This document shows positions 23,658 to 34,789 of a DNA stretch of 64,000 nt, piece by piece (within the stretch, counting starts at the first letter, position 1; each line of letters begins with the position of its first letter). Source of the DNA: Haematobia irritans (Eukaryota > Arthropoda > Insecta > Diptera > Muscidae); assembly GCF_050003625.1 (NCBI RefSeq), contig NC_134400.1, positions 222,744,085 to 222,808,084 on the forward strand, in the 5' to 3' direction. The notes below the pieces were generated by a model, which worked only from the letters and a program-made list of their open reading frames with translations, ran no database searches and was not told the DNA's origin. Made by a program: the position numbers and the translations under genes.

Positions 23658-23992
23658 CAGCCACCGTGGTGCAATGGTTAGCATGCCCGCCTTGCATACA
23701 CAAGCTCGTGAGTTCGATTCCAGCTTCAGCCGAACACCAAAAAGTTTTTCAGCGGTGGATTATCCCACCTCAGTAATGCTGGTGACATTTCTGAGGGTTT
23801 CAAAGCTTCTCTAAGTGGTTTCAGTGCAATGTGGAACGCCGGACTCGGCTACAAAGCTTAACATGGCTCATTGAGCTTAACATGAAATCGGGCAGCACTC
23901 AGTGATAAGAGAGAAGTTCACCAATATGCTATCACAATGGACTGAATAGTCTAAGTGAGCCTGATACATCAAGCTGCCACCTAACCTAACCT
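23658..23992 (+). mobile_element. tRNA-headed SINE with 12-15 bp target duplication
   Basis: The head has A box TGGTGCAATGG and B box GTTCGATTCC. The middle includes cctcagtaatgctggtgac, and the 3' part is tcacaatggactgaatagtc. The tail is (CCTAA)n rather than poly(A). The target AGTCAGGATTGGC is duplicated on both sides (23646-23658 and 23993-24005), direct evidence of retroposition. The element uses pol III transcription and must borrow a LINE reverse transcriptase. Confidence 0.9.
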
Positions 23993-24268
23993 AGTCAGGA
24001 TTGGCCTGCTACGTTACTATCGCCCTGGTATTCTGATTCGCCAAACTGGTGTGGTGTGCCGTTCGGACTCGGCTATAAAGCTTAACATGGCTCATTGAGC
24101 TTAACATGGAATCGGGCAGCACTCAGTGATAAGAGAGAAGTACACCAATGTGGTATCACAATGGACTGAGTAGTCTAAGTGAGCCTGATACATCGGGCTG
24201 CCATCTAACCTAACCTAACCTAGTCAGGATTGGCCTGCTACGTCACTATCGCCCTGGTATTCTGATTC
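23993..24268 (+). repeat. Local tandem duplication carrying the SINE 3' half
   Basis: The target-site region ctagtcaggattggcctg...tattctgattcg (23991-24050) recurs at 24219-24268, with the SINE 3' part (24053-24220) between. This reads as a segmental duplication of the SINE-target junction after insertion rather than a second transposition. Confidence 0.7.
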
Positions 24269-24470
24269 GAGTTTTGGACGGAGTTTAGATGTGTAATCTT
24301 TTTACATAAAATTATTCATTACTCTGAGCCAAAATATTTGTTTGAACGATTAGATCCCGATATTTGATTTCAGATCGACAATTTTTCTTAAATGCTATAC
24401 GATTGTGGAATAATTTACCATTAAGTCAGCGAACTGCTAATAAATAAATACAAATAATAAAAAAAGGCGT
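24269..24470 (+). pseudogene. 3' end of a jockey-type LINE (fragment)
   Basis: Around 24395-24450 a frame reads NAIRLWNNLPLSQRTANK then stop. This resembles the extreme C-terminus of jockey-clade reverse transcriptases, where a residue string like (N)AxRLWNxLP is typical. A taaataaatacaaataat tail follows. Upstream codons are broken. It is related to the LINE ends at 30001-30263 and 34790-35240. Confidence 0.6.
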
Positions 24471-24593
24471 TGCTTCCGTGCCTCCACGTAAGCGTATCTA
24501 CGTAGCAATGCCTTTGCCCTTATCTAACGTGGATACGGACCCTAAAGCACCGTTTTCATATAACACAAAACCTTTTTCTTTAGAAGCAAGTAA

Positions 24594-26507
24594 AAACAAG
24601 TATATACAGTACTAAATTCGGCCGCGCCGAATCTTAAATACCCACCACCATGAATCAAATATACTACATTCCTTTAAAAATTTCAGGGGGGTTGGCTGAC
24701 AGATATCTACCCAAGCAGATTAGTTCAACCAGTACGCTTCGCGAAGATAAATGTAAAGATTTTACCTATGAAGACTAGATCAGATTCTGAATTTATAAGA
24801 ACCATTTTTTGTTTGAGTTTTAGAGGAAGTGTGCAAGAAAATGATGAAACAACGCCTTGATTTGAAATATAAAATTTGTAGATTTTTACCCCAATTATTT
24901 AAATGATTACGAGAAATTTTGGAATTCAGTTTCAAGCAATTTTCATGATCAGTGCACCTTCTATCAAGAAGTGAAATCGTCTATATGGAGGCCTTACCAA
25001 ATGGACCGAAAAAACTAAATCATATACACCTTGTTATGGGTCTAAAATGCCAGTATATTTTCAATTTGTGGCAAATCGGATAAAAACTACAATTTCTAGA
25101 AACCCTAGGAGTTAAATCGGGAGTTCGGTGTAATGGGGGCTGTACCAAAACATAGAAGGATACAAAGAGTATTCAGCACATCTAATTGTAGTTCTACAAT
25201 CTAGACCCCAAATCTTAGGGCCGGGTTATAAGGAGGCTATATCAAAAACTGTACCGATACACAATATATTCGGCACACCTCTTTATTTATGGTCCTAGAA
25301 TACCTCTAGATTTCCAATTTCAGGCAAATTGGATAAAAACTATGGATTCTAGAAGCCCAAGAAGTATAATCGGGAGATCGGTCTATATGGGGGCTATAGC
25401 GAAACATGGTCCCATAACTACCATTTTCGGCATATCTCTTTAGTTTCCTAGAATACCTCTAGATTTCCAATTTCAGGCAAATTGGGTAAAAACTACGAAT
25501 TCTAGAAGCCCAAGAAGTAAAATCTGGAGATCGGTCTATATGGTGGCAATATCATAACATAGACCGGTAATCACCATTTTCGGCATACACAGTCTTACAC
25601 AAGTTTACATACGGTTTAAGAAATTGTATTTTCTTTAATTATTAAAATATAATAAAATATGCATATATATGCTTTAGAGTTTGTAAATTAATTTGAAAAA
25701 CAAAGTATTTGTCCATTTTCAAGAAGATGTTTTTAGTCTGGATTATAAACAACAACAAGAAACATGTTTAGTTATAAGGTAAAAACCTCAAGGGTATGTA
25801 AACTTATGTGAGACTGTGTACCTCTTTGTGGTTCTAGAATACCTCTAGATTTCCGATTTGAGGCAAATTGGGTAAAAATTACGGATTCTGGAAGACCAAG
25901 AAGTAAAATCGGGAGATCGGTCTATATGGTGGATATACCAAAACATGTACCGACGTCCCCCATTTTTGACACACCAATTTGTGGTCTTAAAATACCTCTA
26001 GATTCTCAATTTCAGGCAAATCGGATAGAAAATACACATTCTAGACGCCCAAGAAGCAAAATCGGGAAATCAGTCCATATGGGGGCTATACCTAAACATG
26101 GACTGACAGGCACCATTTTCGGTACACTTTTTGATGGTCCTAAAGTACCTCTACATTTCCAATTTCAGGCAAATTGGATAAAAAGTACGGTTTTTATAAG
26201 CCCAAGACCCAAAATCGGGATGTCGGGATGACTATATCAAAACTTGGACCGATATAGCCCATCTTCGAATTTGACCTGCCTGCAAACAAAAGACGAATCC
26301 GTGCCAAATTTCAGGACGATAGCGCCATTATTGAAGGCTCTAGCGTGATTACAACAGACAGACGGACATGGTTATATCGTCTTAGAATTTCTCCCTGATC
26401 AAGAATATATATACTTTATATAGTCGGAAATCGATATTTCGATGTGTTACAAACGGAATGACAAACTTATTACACCCCCGTCACCATTCTATGGTGGTGG
26501 GTATAAA
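24594..26507 (+). mobile_element. Helentron-like element, family E copy 2
   Basis: It has the same 5' end (aacaagtatatacagtact, ttcggccgcgccgaa, tacccaccaccatg) and 3' hairpin (accattctatggtggtgggta) as copy 1, and about 130 bp internal units. A 231 bp MITE lies at 25588-25818. The CAGA tract is short here (26355-26368). Confidence 0.85.
25588..25818. mobile_element. Tc1-type MITE (CACAGTCT ends)
   Basis: The 231 bp element has inverted ends CACAGTCTTACACAAGTTTA and CACAGTCTCACATAAGTTTA and TA duplications (25586-25587 and 25819-25820). Removing it restores the family E phrase ggcata|cctcttt found in other copies. There is no coding capacity. Confidence 0.9.
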
Positions 26508-26559
26508 AATGGAGAAACTCATTTCACGGTTTGGTATAAATTGCTCTTAAGGACAATAC

Positions 26560-27002
26560 TTTAGTATAGAGGGAACTTCCTTTGCCTAAAATTTCGTTAC
26601 AAAGGAAAGTAGTAGTTGCACTGTTTGTTATTTGAGTCGTTACGAAGGAAAGTAGTATTTTCACTGAATTTGCATCACTTCTTATGGTGTGATCCGAATT
26701 CAGTGGTTTTGATGTGAATTAAACAATTTTGTGAAATTTTGGCAAAAAATAAAATAAAAATTAAAATAATTTTTATAATTTATTATGATTTTTAATGCGA
26801 TGGTCTTAAACATTTGACCTCAGATATTTTCAAAAATTCGCAATTTTTAAGACAAAAACTAAATAATTTGTACCATTTTATTAATTTTAGTAAAAGATTT
26901 TCCTGTTTAGTTAATATAAAAAAAACTTTGGGAGAACATTTTTGAAAGTGTTTTTAACGTAAAGTTGTGTCTTTAGAATAACTTCCAATGTTTTTGCTGG
27001 GT
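26560..27002 (-). repeat. MITE I fragment (CCCAGCAAAAA end)
   Basis: The right end gtttttgctgggtt and adjoining ttggaagtta / caaagacacaactttaa sequence are the inverse of the left part of the complete element at 57763-58327. The other end is lost. Confidence 0.65.
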
Positions 27003-27984
27003 TTCTTAAGCATTCGGCTTCATTGCAAATACATGCCATTGCCGTTTCGTTTGAATTGCAATCATCTTCAATGAAATCCATACCAGTATTGTTTGAAGTC
27101 CTATTATCCTGGACTATTGATTAGAATGTGAATGTAATGATGCAATGGCTAAAGAAAACAATAATACACAATGATAAGGATTCGTCCAATCATATTGGTC
27201 TAAGGAAGATTGAGCGATAGAAACAGCATTTGTCAGATGGAGGGAGGATAGCCATCTTTGATTGAGCCACCTCTTCCCAACAATTGTTTGATATTTCATT
27301 TCTTAAACAATGTACGTTGCTAAAACTCAATGTGGGTTTTTCAGAAAAAATGCAATATTACATACTGGTACATCTATCAAACTGCAATAGAAATTGGAGC
27401 TAATTGATTTATTGACGGCTCTTTATATTGTGTACAAGATATCAAGGTATGAAAGGTCTTTGCATCAGACTCTATTTAAAAAGAGTAAATCGGAGTGAAA
27501 CTGTGGCCTTAGAGTGAAAATTTTGTTTCTGGTGCCCATTTAAGTGTATATCGGACAGTAAATATATATGGGAGATTTTGCCAATATATAAAATATTGGC
27601 CCAGAAACCAAAGTTTTGCTTAGATTTGCTTTAAATTTTGCACGAGGAGTCTAATTAATCGGTTCGAAATCGGTTTAAAATTGCGGAGTTTACATCTAAA
27701 ACAAAATTGCATACCCCCGAGGTGACCAACTTTCAACGCCTACAGGTCAGCTCGTGGACCCACTTGGGACCCACAAGGGGAAAACACTTCAGCTTTCACA
27801 CCCAAAAAAATTATATTACTATCTGTATCCGTTCAAAAGTTACAGAATTATTTCCAAAAAAAAAGGGATTTGGAACCATTGTGTGTCGGTGGTTGTTAGT
27901 ATGAGTTTTGGTCTCTCAAAAACAACGTAAGAACACAATCAATCAAATTGGTTACCTTATATCTCAGCAGTTTGGTATTCTCTT
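27003..27984. other. Unassigned sequence with a family B-like trace
   Basis: The stretch from 27480 to 27690 retains phrases of a mini-me type body (tatatatgggag, cagaaaccaaagttttg, gcacgaggagt) but no ends. The rest shows nothing recognisable. Confidence 0.45.
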
Positions 27985-28379
27985 CTTTGGTACTCTCTCA
28001 ATTCTCATAAGCTAATGCCAACAATTTCAATTGACCATTGAGGTCAGAGGATTGAAATTGTTAAGTCTTGCAAGAACCTGTAACGTGGTTTTCTTCGTGG
28101 GCTGAGGTAGGCCAGTGGCCGTCCAGGGTTGTCTTTTAAGGATCCACAAAACCTTAAATAATAACACACTACTTATATACTTTTATGAGTTTTTATTGAT
28201 AATTCTTGTTTATATACAATACAATCGTGGGTAAGGGCAATGATTGGCGACGACTGGTGGGGCTTTGACTATGAATGGTGGGCTGGGTTGGTCGGGCGAT
28301 GACGAAGACTCGTGCAGCGCTGGTTGATGAAGGTGCGATGTTGCTTGATGACGATGATGATGAAACGATGTCGGTGGAT

Positions 28380-29159
28380 TCACTGGATACGATGATGAAT
28401 AGTGTCGGTGATAGAACGGGGTGATGACAATCGGTGAATAGTACGGGATTGACGGTGGGGTCGGGCCGACGGTGTTCGTGTTCGGTGATAACGATGGGGT
28501 CGGGCCGATGTTGATCGTGTGCGGTGATGACGGTGGTATCGGGCTGGTGGTGTTCGTGTACGAAGATGACGGTGGGGTCGGGCCGACGGTGTTCGTGTAC
28601 TGGGATGATGATGGCGTTCGTACGCGGTGATGACGATGGTGTCGGGCCGACGGTGTTCGGGTACGGTGATAACGACGGCGACGTTGATTGTGTGGGTTGA
28701 TGACGATGGTATCGGGTTGGTGATGGTCGTGTACGATGATGACGGTGGAGTCGGGCCGACGTTGATCGTGTGAGTGGATGACGATGGTGTCGGGCTGGTG
28801 ATGGTCGTGTATGATGACGACGGCGGAGTCGGGCCGACGTTGATATTGTGAGTTGATGACGATGGTGTCGGGCTGATGATGTTCGTGTATGATGACGACG
28901 TTGGAGTCGGGCCGACGTTGATATTGTGAGTTGATGACGATGGTGTCGGGCTGGTGATGTTCGTGTATGATGACGACGTTGGAGTCGGGCCGACGTTGAT
29001 CGTGTGAGTTGGTGACGATGGTGTCGGGCTGGTGATGTTCGTGTATGCTGACGACGATGGAGTCGGACCGGCGGTGCTCGTATACGAGGACGATGATGGT
29101 GACGGCTGGTGGAGCTCGTGCCGGTTTCTGTAACGGAAAGAGGGATAGGGGAAATACAA
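28380..29159 (-). repeat. In-frame 78 bp minisatellite inside the solo LTR (259-codon open frame)
   Basis: The array has a 78 bp period (26 codons), clear at 28867, 28945 and 29023. It translates on the minus strand as a Ser/Thr/Pro-rich repeat (SSSYTNITSPTPSSSTHNIN). The period is a multiple of three, so the frame stays open by repeat structure alone. The frame changes character to RHRT-rich in its distal part. I regard it as a non-coding LTR minisatellite, and a secreted mucin-like exon is a weak alternative since no signal peptide or splice context is seen. Confidence 0.7.
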
Positions 29160-29167
29160 CTGGCTGA

Positions 29168-29472
29168 TGCGGACGAACCGCGTAAGCGAACTAATCGCGT
29201 AAGCGAACGAATCGCGTAAGCGGACGAACCGCGTAAGCGAACGAATCGCGTAAGCGGACGAACCGAGTAAGCGGACGAACCGCGTAAGCGAACTAGTCGC
29301 GTAAGCGAACGAACCGCGTAAGCGGACGAACCGCGTAAGCGAACGAATCTCGTAAGCGGACGAACCGCGTAGGCGGACGAACCGCGTAAGCGAACTAATC
29401 GCGTAAGCGAACGAATCGCGTAAGCGGACGAACCACGTAAGCAGCCGAACTGCGTAAGCGGACGAACCGCGT
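29168..29472. repeat. 17 bp minisatellite GCGTAAGCGRACKAAYC
   Basis: About 18 near-perfect copies of a 17 bp GC-rich unit lie inside the solo LTR. A stray pair of units recurs at 29559-29592. Confidence 0.9.
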
Positions 29473-30265
29473 TAAGGGGAGGGTTAGTATAGAGAGGGGG
29501 GAAAAGGGAAAGGATAGGAGAAAAGTAGTCGGGAGTTCTATTCTACTGTGTTCGGATGCGAACGAATCGCGTAAGCGGACGAACCGCGTTAAGATGAATC
29601 GGTTGTTGCTTTCGGAAATTCGGCAGCGGTCGTTGCCACTCGCTTTACTGTTCGTCAAGCCTCGGTTGATTCATGCCATCGTTGACGAAAGACTACATTC
29701 TTAAGTCGGTCGACACATCAACCCAGTGAGAATTACCAGCATGTAATCTCAACAATGATGGGTGATGAAAGCATGTTTCCCCTTGATACCACTTGTACCT
29801 CATGCAAGAAAGTTATTACGGTTGCAATGGTTACCGAGACGCACAGCAACCAAACGGGTACAGTGGTACGAAGGGGAAAAATGTGGTATTTATACAAATT
29901 AAAGTAATTAATCAAATCAAGGACAAAATGTGGTATTTATATAAATCAAAATAAATTAAATTCATCAAAAACAATATGTACGAGCAATTGGCTCGTTACA
30001 AACCTGGGAGTAATATTTAATGAAAATCTAACTTGGTCAAATCATATTAATAGTGTAACTGGACGTCACACTCATTTACTCCACAGAATATAAGAACTTT
30101 ATTAGCAAAGACCTACCTCATGCCATCTTTATTACACGGCTGTGAATTGTGCTCCCATTGTGACAGTGTCAGTATGCGGAAATTTAATGTATTAATAATA
30201 TCACTAGATATGTGTACGGTATCCGAAAATTTGACCATATTGACCGTCTATACGGGTTGACACTA

Positions 30266-30765
30266 CACGGACAAAAAATACTGTTTTTCATATGTTTGGA
30301 TGTAAAAATTTTTTAACACAATATTTTTAAGTGCAAGCATATAATGTTTTTAAACTTGCATAACATGTTTGGGACATATATGTTAATATGTTGGAACATA
30401 AAATGTTTGTAAATATAATATAAACATATTATGTTTGGGACATAAAATGTTTGTAAATATAATATCCTTGGTTGCAAATATATATTAATTTAGAAATAGC
30501 CTATAAACATATATGTGTTTAGAAAGAGAGACCTAGAGAGTATGCTGCAAGTAGAATAATGGAAGTAACCAATTGGCCATTTAAAAATATATATAGACAA
30601 CGAAAAGTTCATTAAAATTAATTTCTACCAGTGTATGCCTGAGGTGAAACATAATATGTTTTAACAATACAAACACAATTTTGTTTGGACCAATCCTGAA
30701 AATATATATGCTTGAAGCAAAATGTGTTTGAGGCATATGTTACAGAAGCCATTTTTTTGAGGGTG
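30266..30765. mobile_element. Palindromic family G element, copy 3 (500 bp)
   Basis: Ends CACGGACAAAAAATACTG and ...TTTTTTTGAGGGTG are flanked by TA (30264-30265 and 30766-30767). The interior is made of inverted atatgtttgg/ccaaacatat phrases. It is inserted in the LINE fragment downstream of the solo LTR. Confidence 0.82.
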
Positions 30766-31098
30766 TAGGTAACTTTTTGAGGGTGTAGGTCACTTATATG
30801 ACACAAGGACACTTGTTTTATTACACAAGGCAATAAACTTAAAGTTACCAATATACCTATTTGAGAGGTTACTTTTTGCCAGATCCAACAGGGGAAAAAA
30901 TTATTCATATAAGATATCGAACGTTGGTTATTCATATAAGATATCGAACGTTTAGTTTCAAAAGACTGATTACTGAATATTTTCACAATAATTAAAGTTA
31001 ATAATATGTGTTTTGATTAACTATTATTTTCTTGTTGTTATTATTTTTTTATTTATTTATTATATTTTTTGTATATTTTATTTTTAATAAATTAATAA
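30766..31098. other. Intervening sequence with a 27 bp direct duplication
   Basis: The phrase ttattcatataagatatcga occurs twice in tandem at 30901-30955, and ttgagggtgtaggt recurs from the adjacent element end. No gene is seen. Confidence 0.5.
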
Positions 31099-31690
31099 TT
31101 TTTCAAGTTCGAGGTGTTTTTTGAATATTTTATTTATTTTTCCCAATATTTCGTGATTGTCATATTGAATCGCTTCTTCAGGGGGTCTACAATAGATTTT
31201 TAGAAATTACATTTCATAAATATCACAGCATTAAAAAATTATTAAATTTTAATTAAGTTTACAAATTATTTTCTTTTAGTCAATAATTGTCAACAAGTCT
31301 TATAAATTAATGTTATTTTATAAATATCGGACGGATATATTTACATCTCATTTTACAAGTATCAGGCGAACAGAAAATTAAACAGTAATACCACAGATGA
31401 CTTACATGCATAATATAGACAACATAAAATACTTTAAGCTACTGTAGATTCACTATACTCGTCGGCTGTATGTATTGCACTGAGTTGTTTCTACTATTGC
31501 ACGATGGTCACTACCATGTATTTGTTGTTTCCTTTTCCGAAGCAAATGCCTGTAACATTGAGCGATGTTTTCTGTGTCAACTTTGATATTGTAGACCCCC
31601 TGAAGAAGCGATTCAATATGGCAATCGCGAAATATTGGGAAAAATAAATAAAATATTCAAAAAAGACCTCGAGCTTGAAAAATCATTATT
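31099..31690. mobile_element. About 590 bp element with ~95 bp inverted repeats, Penelope-like tail motif
   Basis: Arms 31099-31195 and about 31588-31690 are imperfect reverse complements. Each contains ccctgaagaagcgattcaat, then a short stem partner, gcgaaatattggg and an aataaataaa signal. The tgaagaagc...gcgaaa...ttgg pattern resembles 3' tails of Penelope-like and some other retroelements. The middle is AT-rich with no reverse transcriptase. The assignment is tentative, but the inverted repeat itself is clear. Confidence 0.55.
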
Positions 31691-32094
31691 TTATTATTAT
31701 AACATAAAAACGTCGAAGAAAATCCAAGAAAATAATATTTTTTTATAGTTTTATTATTCTCATAATATTAATTTATCACAAACATATTTTTCATATATGC
31801 CTCTTCTGTTCTCTCCCTTTGTTAAATTGATTTTACTTTACTTTAATTGTATTTATTTTAAAACTATTGCGATAATCAAATGTATTATTCAATTTAATAA
31901 TCCTATACTAACTTTAAAAGATTTTAATCTTGTTGTATAGGTTTTAATCTTGTATGCATTTAATAAAGAAATGAAATGACTTAAGTGTATGTATACTACC
32001 ACACTCGTTTGTTGTTTACCAAGCATTCCTACAATGTCGATTGGTTTAACACCGCAAAACACTGCAAACGAACATGAGTATATACTGGTGTAGT
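31691..32094. other. Unassigned AT-rich sequence
   Basis: Nothing recognisable lies between the inverted-repeat element and the family E element. Confidence 0.35.
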
Positions 32095-33486
32095 TTTTAT
32101 ACCCACCACCATAGAATGGTGACGGGGGTATAATAAGTTTGTCACTCCGTTTGTAACACATCGAAATATCGATTTCCGACTATATAAAGTATATATATTC
32201 TTGATCAGGGAGAAATTCTAAGACGATATAACGATGTCCGTCTGTTTGTCTGTTGTAATCACGCTACAGTCTTCAATAATGAAGCAATCGTGCTGAAATT
32301 TTGCACAAACTCGTCTTTTGTCGGCAGGCAGGTCAAGTTCGAAGATGGGCTATATCGGTCCAGGTTTTGATATACTCCCCATATAAACCGACCTCCCGAT
32401 TTGGGGGCTTATAGTTTTTTTCCAATTTGCCTGAAATTTGAAATCTGGAGGTATTTTATGACCATAAAGAGGTGTGCCAAAAATGGTGAGTATCGGTCCA
32501 TGTTTTGGTATAGCCCCCATATAGACAGATCTCCCGATTTTTCTTCTTGGGCTTATAGAAACCGCAGTTTTTATTCAATTTACCTGAAATTGGAAATCTA
32601 GAGGTATTGTAGGACCACAAATACGTGTGCCAAAAATTGTGAGTATCGGTCCATGTTTTTGTATGGTCCCCATATAAAACGACCTCCCGATTTGGGGTCT
32701 TGGGCTTATAGAAACCGTAGTTTTTATCCAACTTGTCTGAAATTGGAAATCTAGAGGTATTTTAGGACCATAAAGAGGTGTGCCGAAAATGGTGAGTATC
32801 GGTCCATATTTTGGTATAGCCCCCATATAGACCGAGTTTACTTCTTGGGCTTCTAAAATCCGAAGTTTTTATCCTATTTGCCTGAAATTGGAAATCTAGA
32901 GGTATTTTCGGGTCATAAAGACGTGTGCCAAAAACGGTGAGTATCGGTCCATATTTTAGTATAGCCCCCATAAGAACGATCTCCCGATGTAACTCCTTGG
33001 GTTTCTAGAAACCGTAGTTTTTATCTGATTTGCCTGAAATTGTAAATATTCTGGTATTTTAGGCTCACAAAAACGTGTATCGGATTAAGTTTTTATCGGT
33101 CCATTTGGTAATGCCTCCATATAGACCGACTTCAATTCTTGAGGGTGTAGAAGGCGCACTGATCATGAAAATTGCTTGAAACTTAATGTAAAACTTCCAG
33201 ATTTTACTTCTACAGATTTAAGATTTCAAATCAAGACGTTATTTTATAATTTTCTTGCACACTTACAAGAGATGTTAATGATTCCTCTAAAACTCAAACA
33301 AAAATGGTTCCTATAAATCCAGAATCTGATATAGTCCTCATAGGTGAAATCTTTAAATTTATCTTCGGGAAGTGTCCTTAAGTCCTCAAGCCCTCCTGAA
33401 ATTTCAAAGGAAATCCTAATATTTGGTTCATGGTGGTGGGTATTTAAGATTCGGCCCGGCCGAACTTAGTGCTGTATATACTTGTT
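32095..33486 (-). mobile_element. Helentron-like element, family E copy 3
   Basis: It is the reverse orientation of copy 1, with the 3' hairpin (tacccaccaccatagaatgg) at 32099 and the 5' end (ttcggcccggccgaacttag...gtatatacttgtt) at 33450-33486. Five internal units of about 130-180 bp lie at 32380-32990. Confidence 0.85.
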
Positions 33487-33538
33487 TTTTCTCACATTTG
33501 TATGAATGTATAATTAATATTTAATATTTTATTATGTA

Positions 33539-34472
33539 AAGGGTGATTCTTTTGAGGTTAGGATTTTCATGCATTAGTATTTGACAGATCACGTGGGATT
33601 TCAGACATGGTGTCAAAGAGAAAGATGCTCAGTATGCTTTGACATTTCATCATGAATAGACTTACGATCTGCCACAACGTCGAATTTTCAGTGAATGGGC
33701 CCTAGAAAAGTTGGCAGAAAATCCGCTTTTTTATCGACAAATTTTGTTCAGCGATGAGGCTCATTTCTGGTTGAATGGCTACGTAAATAAGCAAAATTGC
33801 CGCATTTGGAGTGAAGAGCAACCAGAAGCCGTTCAAGAACTGCCCATGCATCCCGAAAAATGCACTGTTTGGTGTGGTTTGTACGCTGGTGGAATCATTG
33901 GACCGTATTTTTTCAAAGATGCTGTTGGACGCAACGTTACGGTGAATGGCGATCGCTATCGTTCGATGCTAACAAACTTTTTGTTGCCAAAAATGGAAGA
34001 ACTGAACTTGGTTGACATGTGGTTTCAACAAGATGGCGCTACATGCCACACAGCTCGCGATTCTATGGCCATTTTGAGGGAAAACTTCGGAGAACAATTC
34101 ATCTCAAGAAATGGACCGGTAAGTTGGCCACCAAGATCATGCGATTTGACGCCTTTAGACTATTTTTTGTGGGGCTACGTCAAGTCTAAAGTCTACGGAA
34201 ATAAGCCAGCAACTATTCCAGCTTTGGAAGACAACATTTCCGAAGAAATTCGGGCTATTCCGGCCGAAATGCTCGAAAAAGTTGCCCAAAATTGGACTTT
34301 CCGAATGGACCACCTAAGACGCAGCCGCGGTCAACATTTAAATGAAATTATCTTCAAAAAGTAAATGTCATGGACCAATCTAACGTTTCAAATAAAGAAC
34401 CGATGAGATTTTGCAAATTTTATGCGTTTTTTTTTTTTAAAAAAGTTATCAAGCTCTTAACAAATCACCCTT
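33539..34472 (+). mobile_element. Non-autonomous rosa-type (DD41D) mariner, copy 3
   Basis: The 934 bp element has AAGGGTGATT ends and TA duplications (33537-33538 and 34473-34474). It is on the plus strand and lies in AT-rich DNA just beyond a family E element. Near-identity to copies 1 and 2 indicates recent activity. Confidence 0.93.
33711..34364 (+). pseudogene. Truncated rosa/mariner DD41D transposase (copy 3)
   Basis: This catalytic fragment has D15, D108 and D150 intact and glycine replacing arginine at residue 163. The frame extends upstream of the TTG at 33711 through DLPQRRIFSEWALEK and closes at a TAG made by the deletion junction (ATGAATAGACTTAC|GATCTG). The helix-turn-helix domain is absent. 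The true start codon at 33652 is out of frame. The product is not expected to transpose on its own, and a truncated catalytic protein, if made, could only interfere with or dimerise with a full enzyme (speculative). Confidence 0.9.
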
Positions 34473-34789
34473 TATTTTAATAACCTGCACAACAAGAATT
34501 AATTCTTATAATTACAGTACAGGCATTTAGTGTCCAACAATAACATCCTTATATTATTAATTTAAAATAAAAAAACTACAACAATTGTTTGTTTGAGTAA
34601 AAAAGAAAATAAAAATGACAAATAAAGTGTATAAATAAATTTAAGAACAAAAATTAAAGTAATAAATTAAATGAGTGAAAAAGTAATAAATGAATTAATA
34701 TCAAAAAAAATTAATATATAAAAAGAAAAAAGATAATTAACAATTATTAAAAAAAATATATAAATGAAACTGATTTTGATTTACTATAT

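Larger units (their letters stand above)
28079..30000 (-). mobile_element. Solo LTR of a Ty3/gypsy-like retrotransposon (1.9 kb)
   Basis: The 1922 bp segment begins TGTAAC and ends GTTACA and is flanked by a 4 bp duplication, AACC (28075-28078 and 30001-30004). The minus strand is the likely sense: a TATA-like tttatataaatacc near 29940 and an AATAAA signal near 28190 fit. There is no internal gag-pol and no second LTR, so it is a solo LTR left by recombination. A 4 bp duplication favours Ty3/gypsy over BEL or copia. It carries two minisatellites (28500-29060 and 29168-29472), which explain its unusual length. Confidence 0.82.
27985..30263 (+). pseudogene. jockey-type LINE reverse transcriptase fragment, split by a solo LTR
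   Basis: Reading through the LTR target site (28078 to 30001 or, equivalently, across one AACC) gives a continuous frame: ...RIEIVKSCKNLGVIFNENL TWSNHINSVTG. The KNLGVxF...LxWxxHI pattern marks the C-terminal part of jockey/I-group reverse transcriptases. A shifted frame then continues at about 30120 with LLHGCELCSHCDSVSMRKFN, homologous to GTFGKKLLDAC...CDAACKRKLN in the LINE at 34790-35240. Stops and frameshifts show it is dead. The LTR lies at 28079-30000. Confidence 0.75.

Noticed and set aside
23981..23993. Telomeric repeat (TTAGG complement)
   Set aside because: Only two or three units occur, always as a SINE tail, so this is not a telomere or interstitial telomere array.
28380..29159. 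Mucin-like secreted protein gene
   Set aside because: The frame is kept open by a 78 bp minisatellite inside a solo LTR. It has no signal peptide, and flanks are LTR sequence.
29168..29472. CRISPR-like array
   Set aside because: The units are contiguous 17 bp repeats without unique spacers, in a eukaryotic genome.
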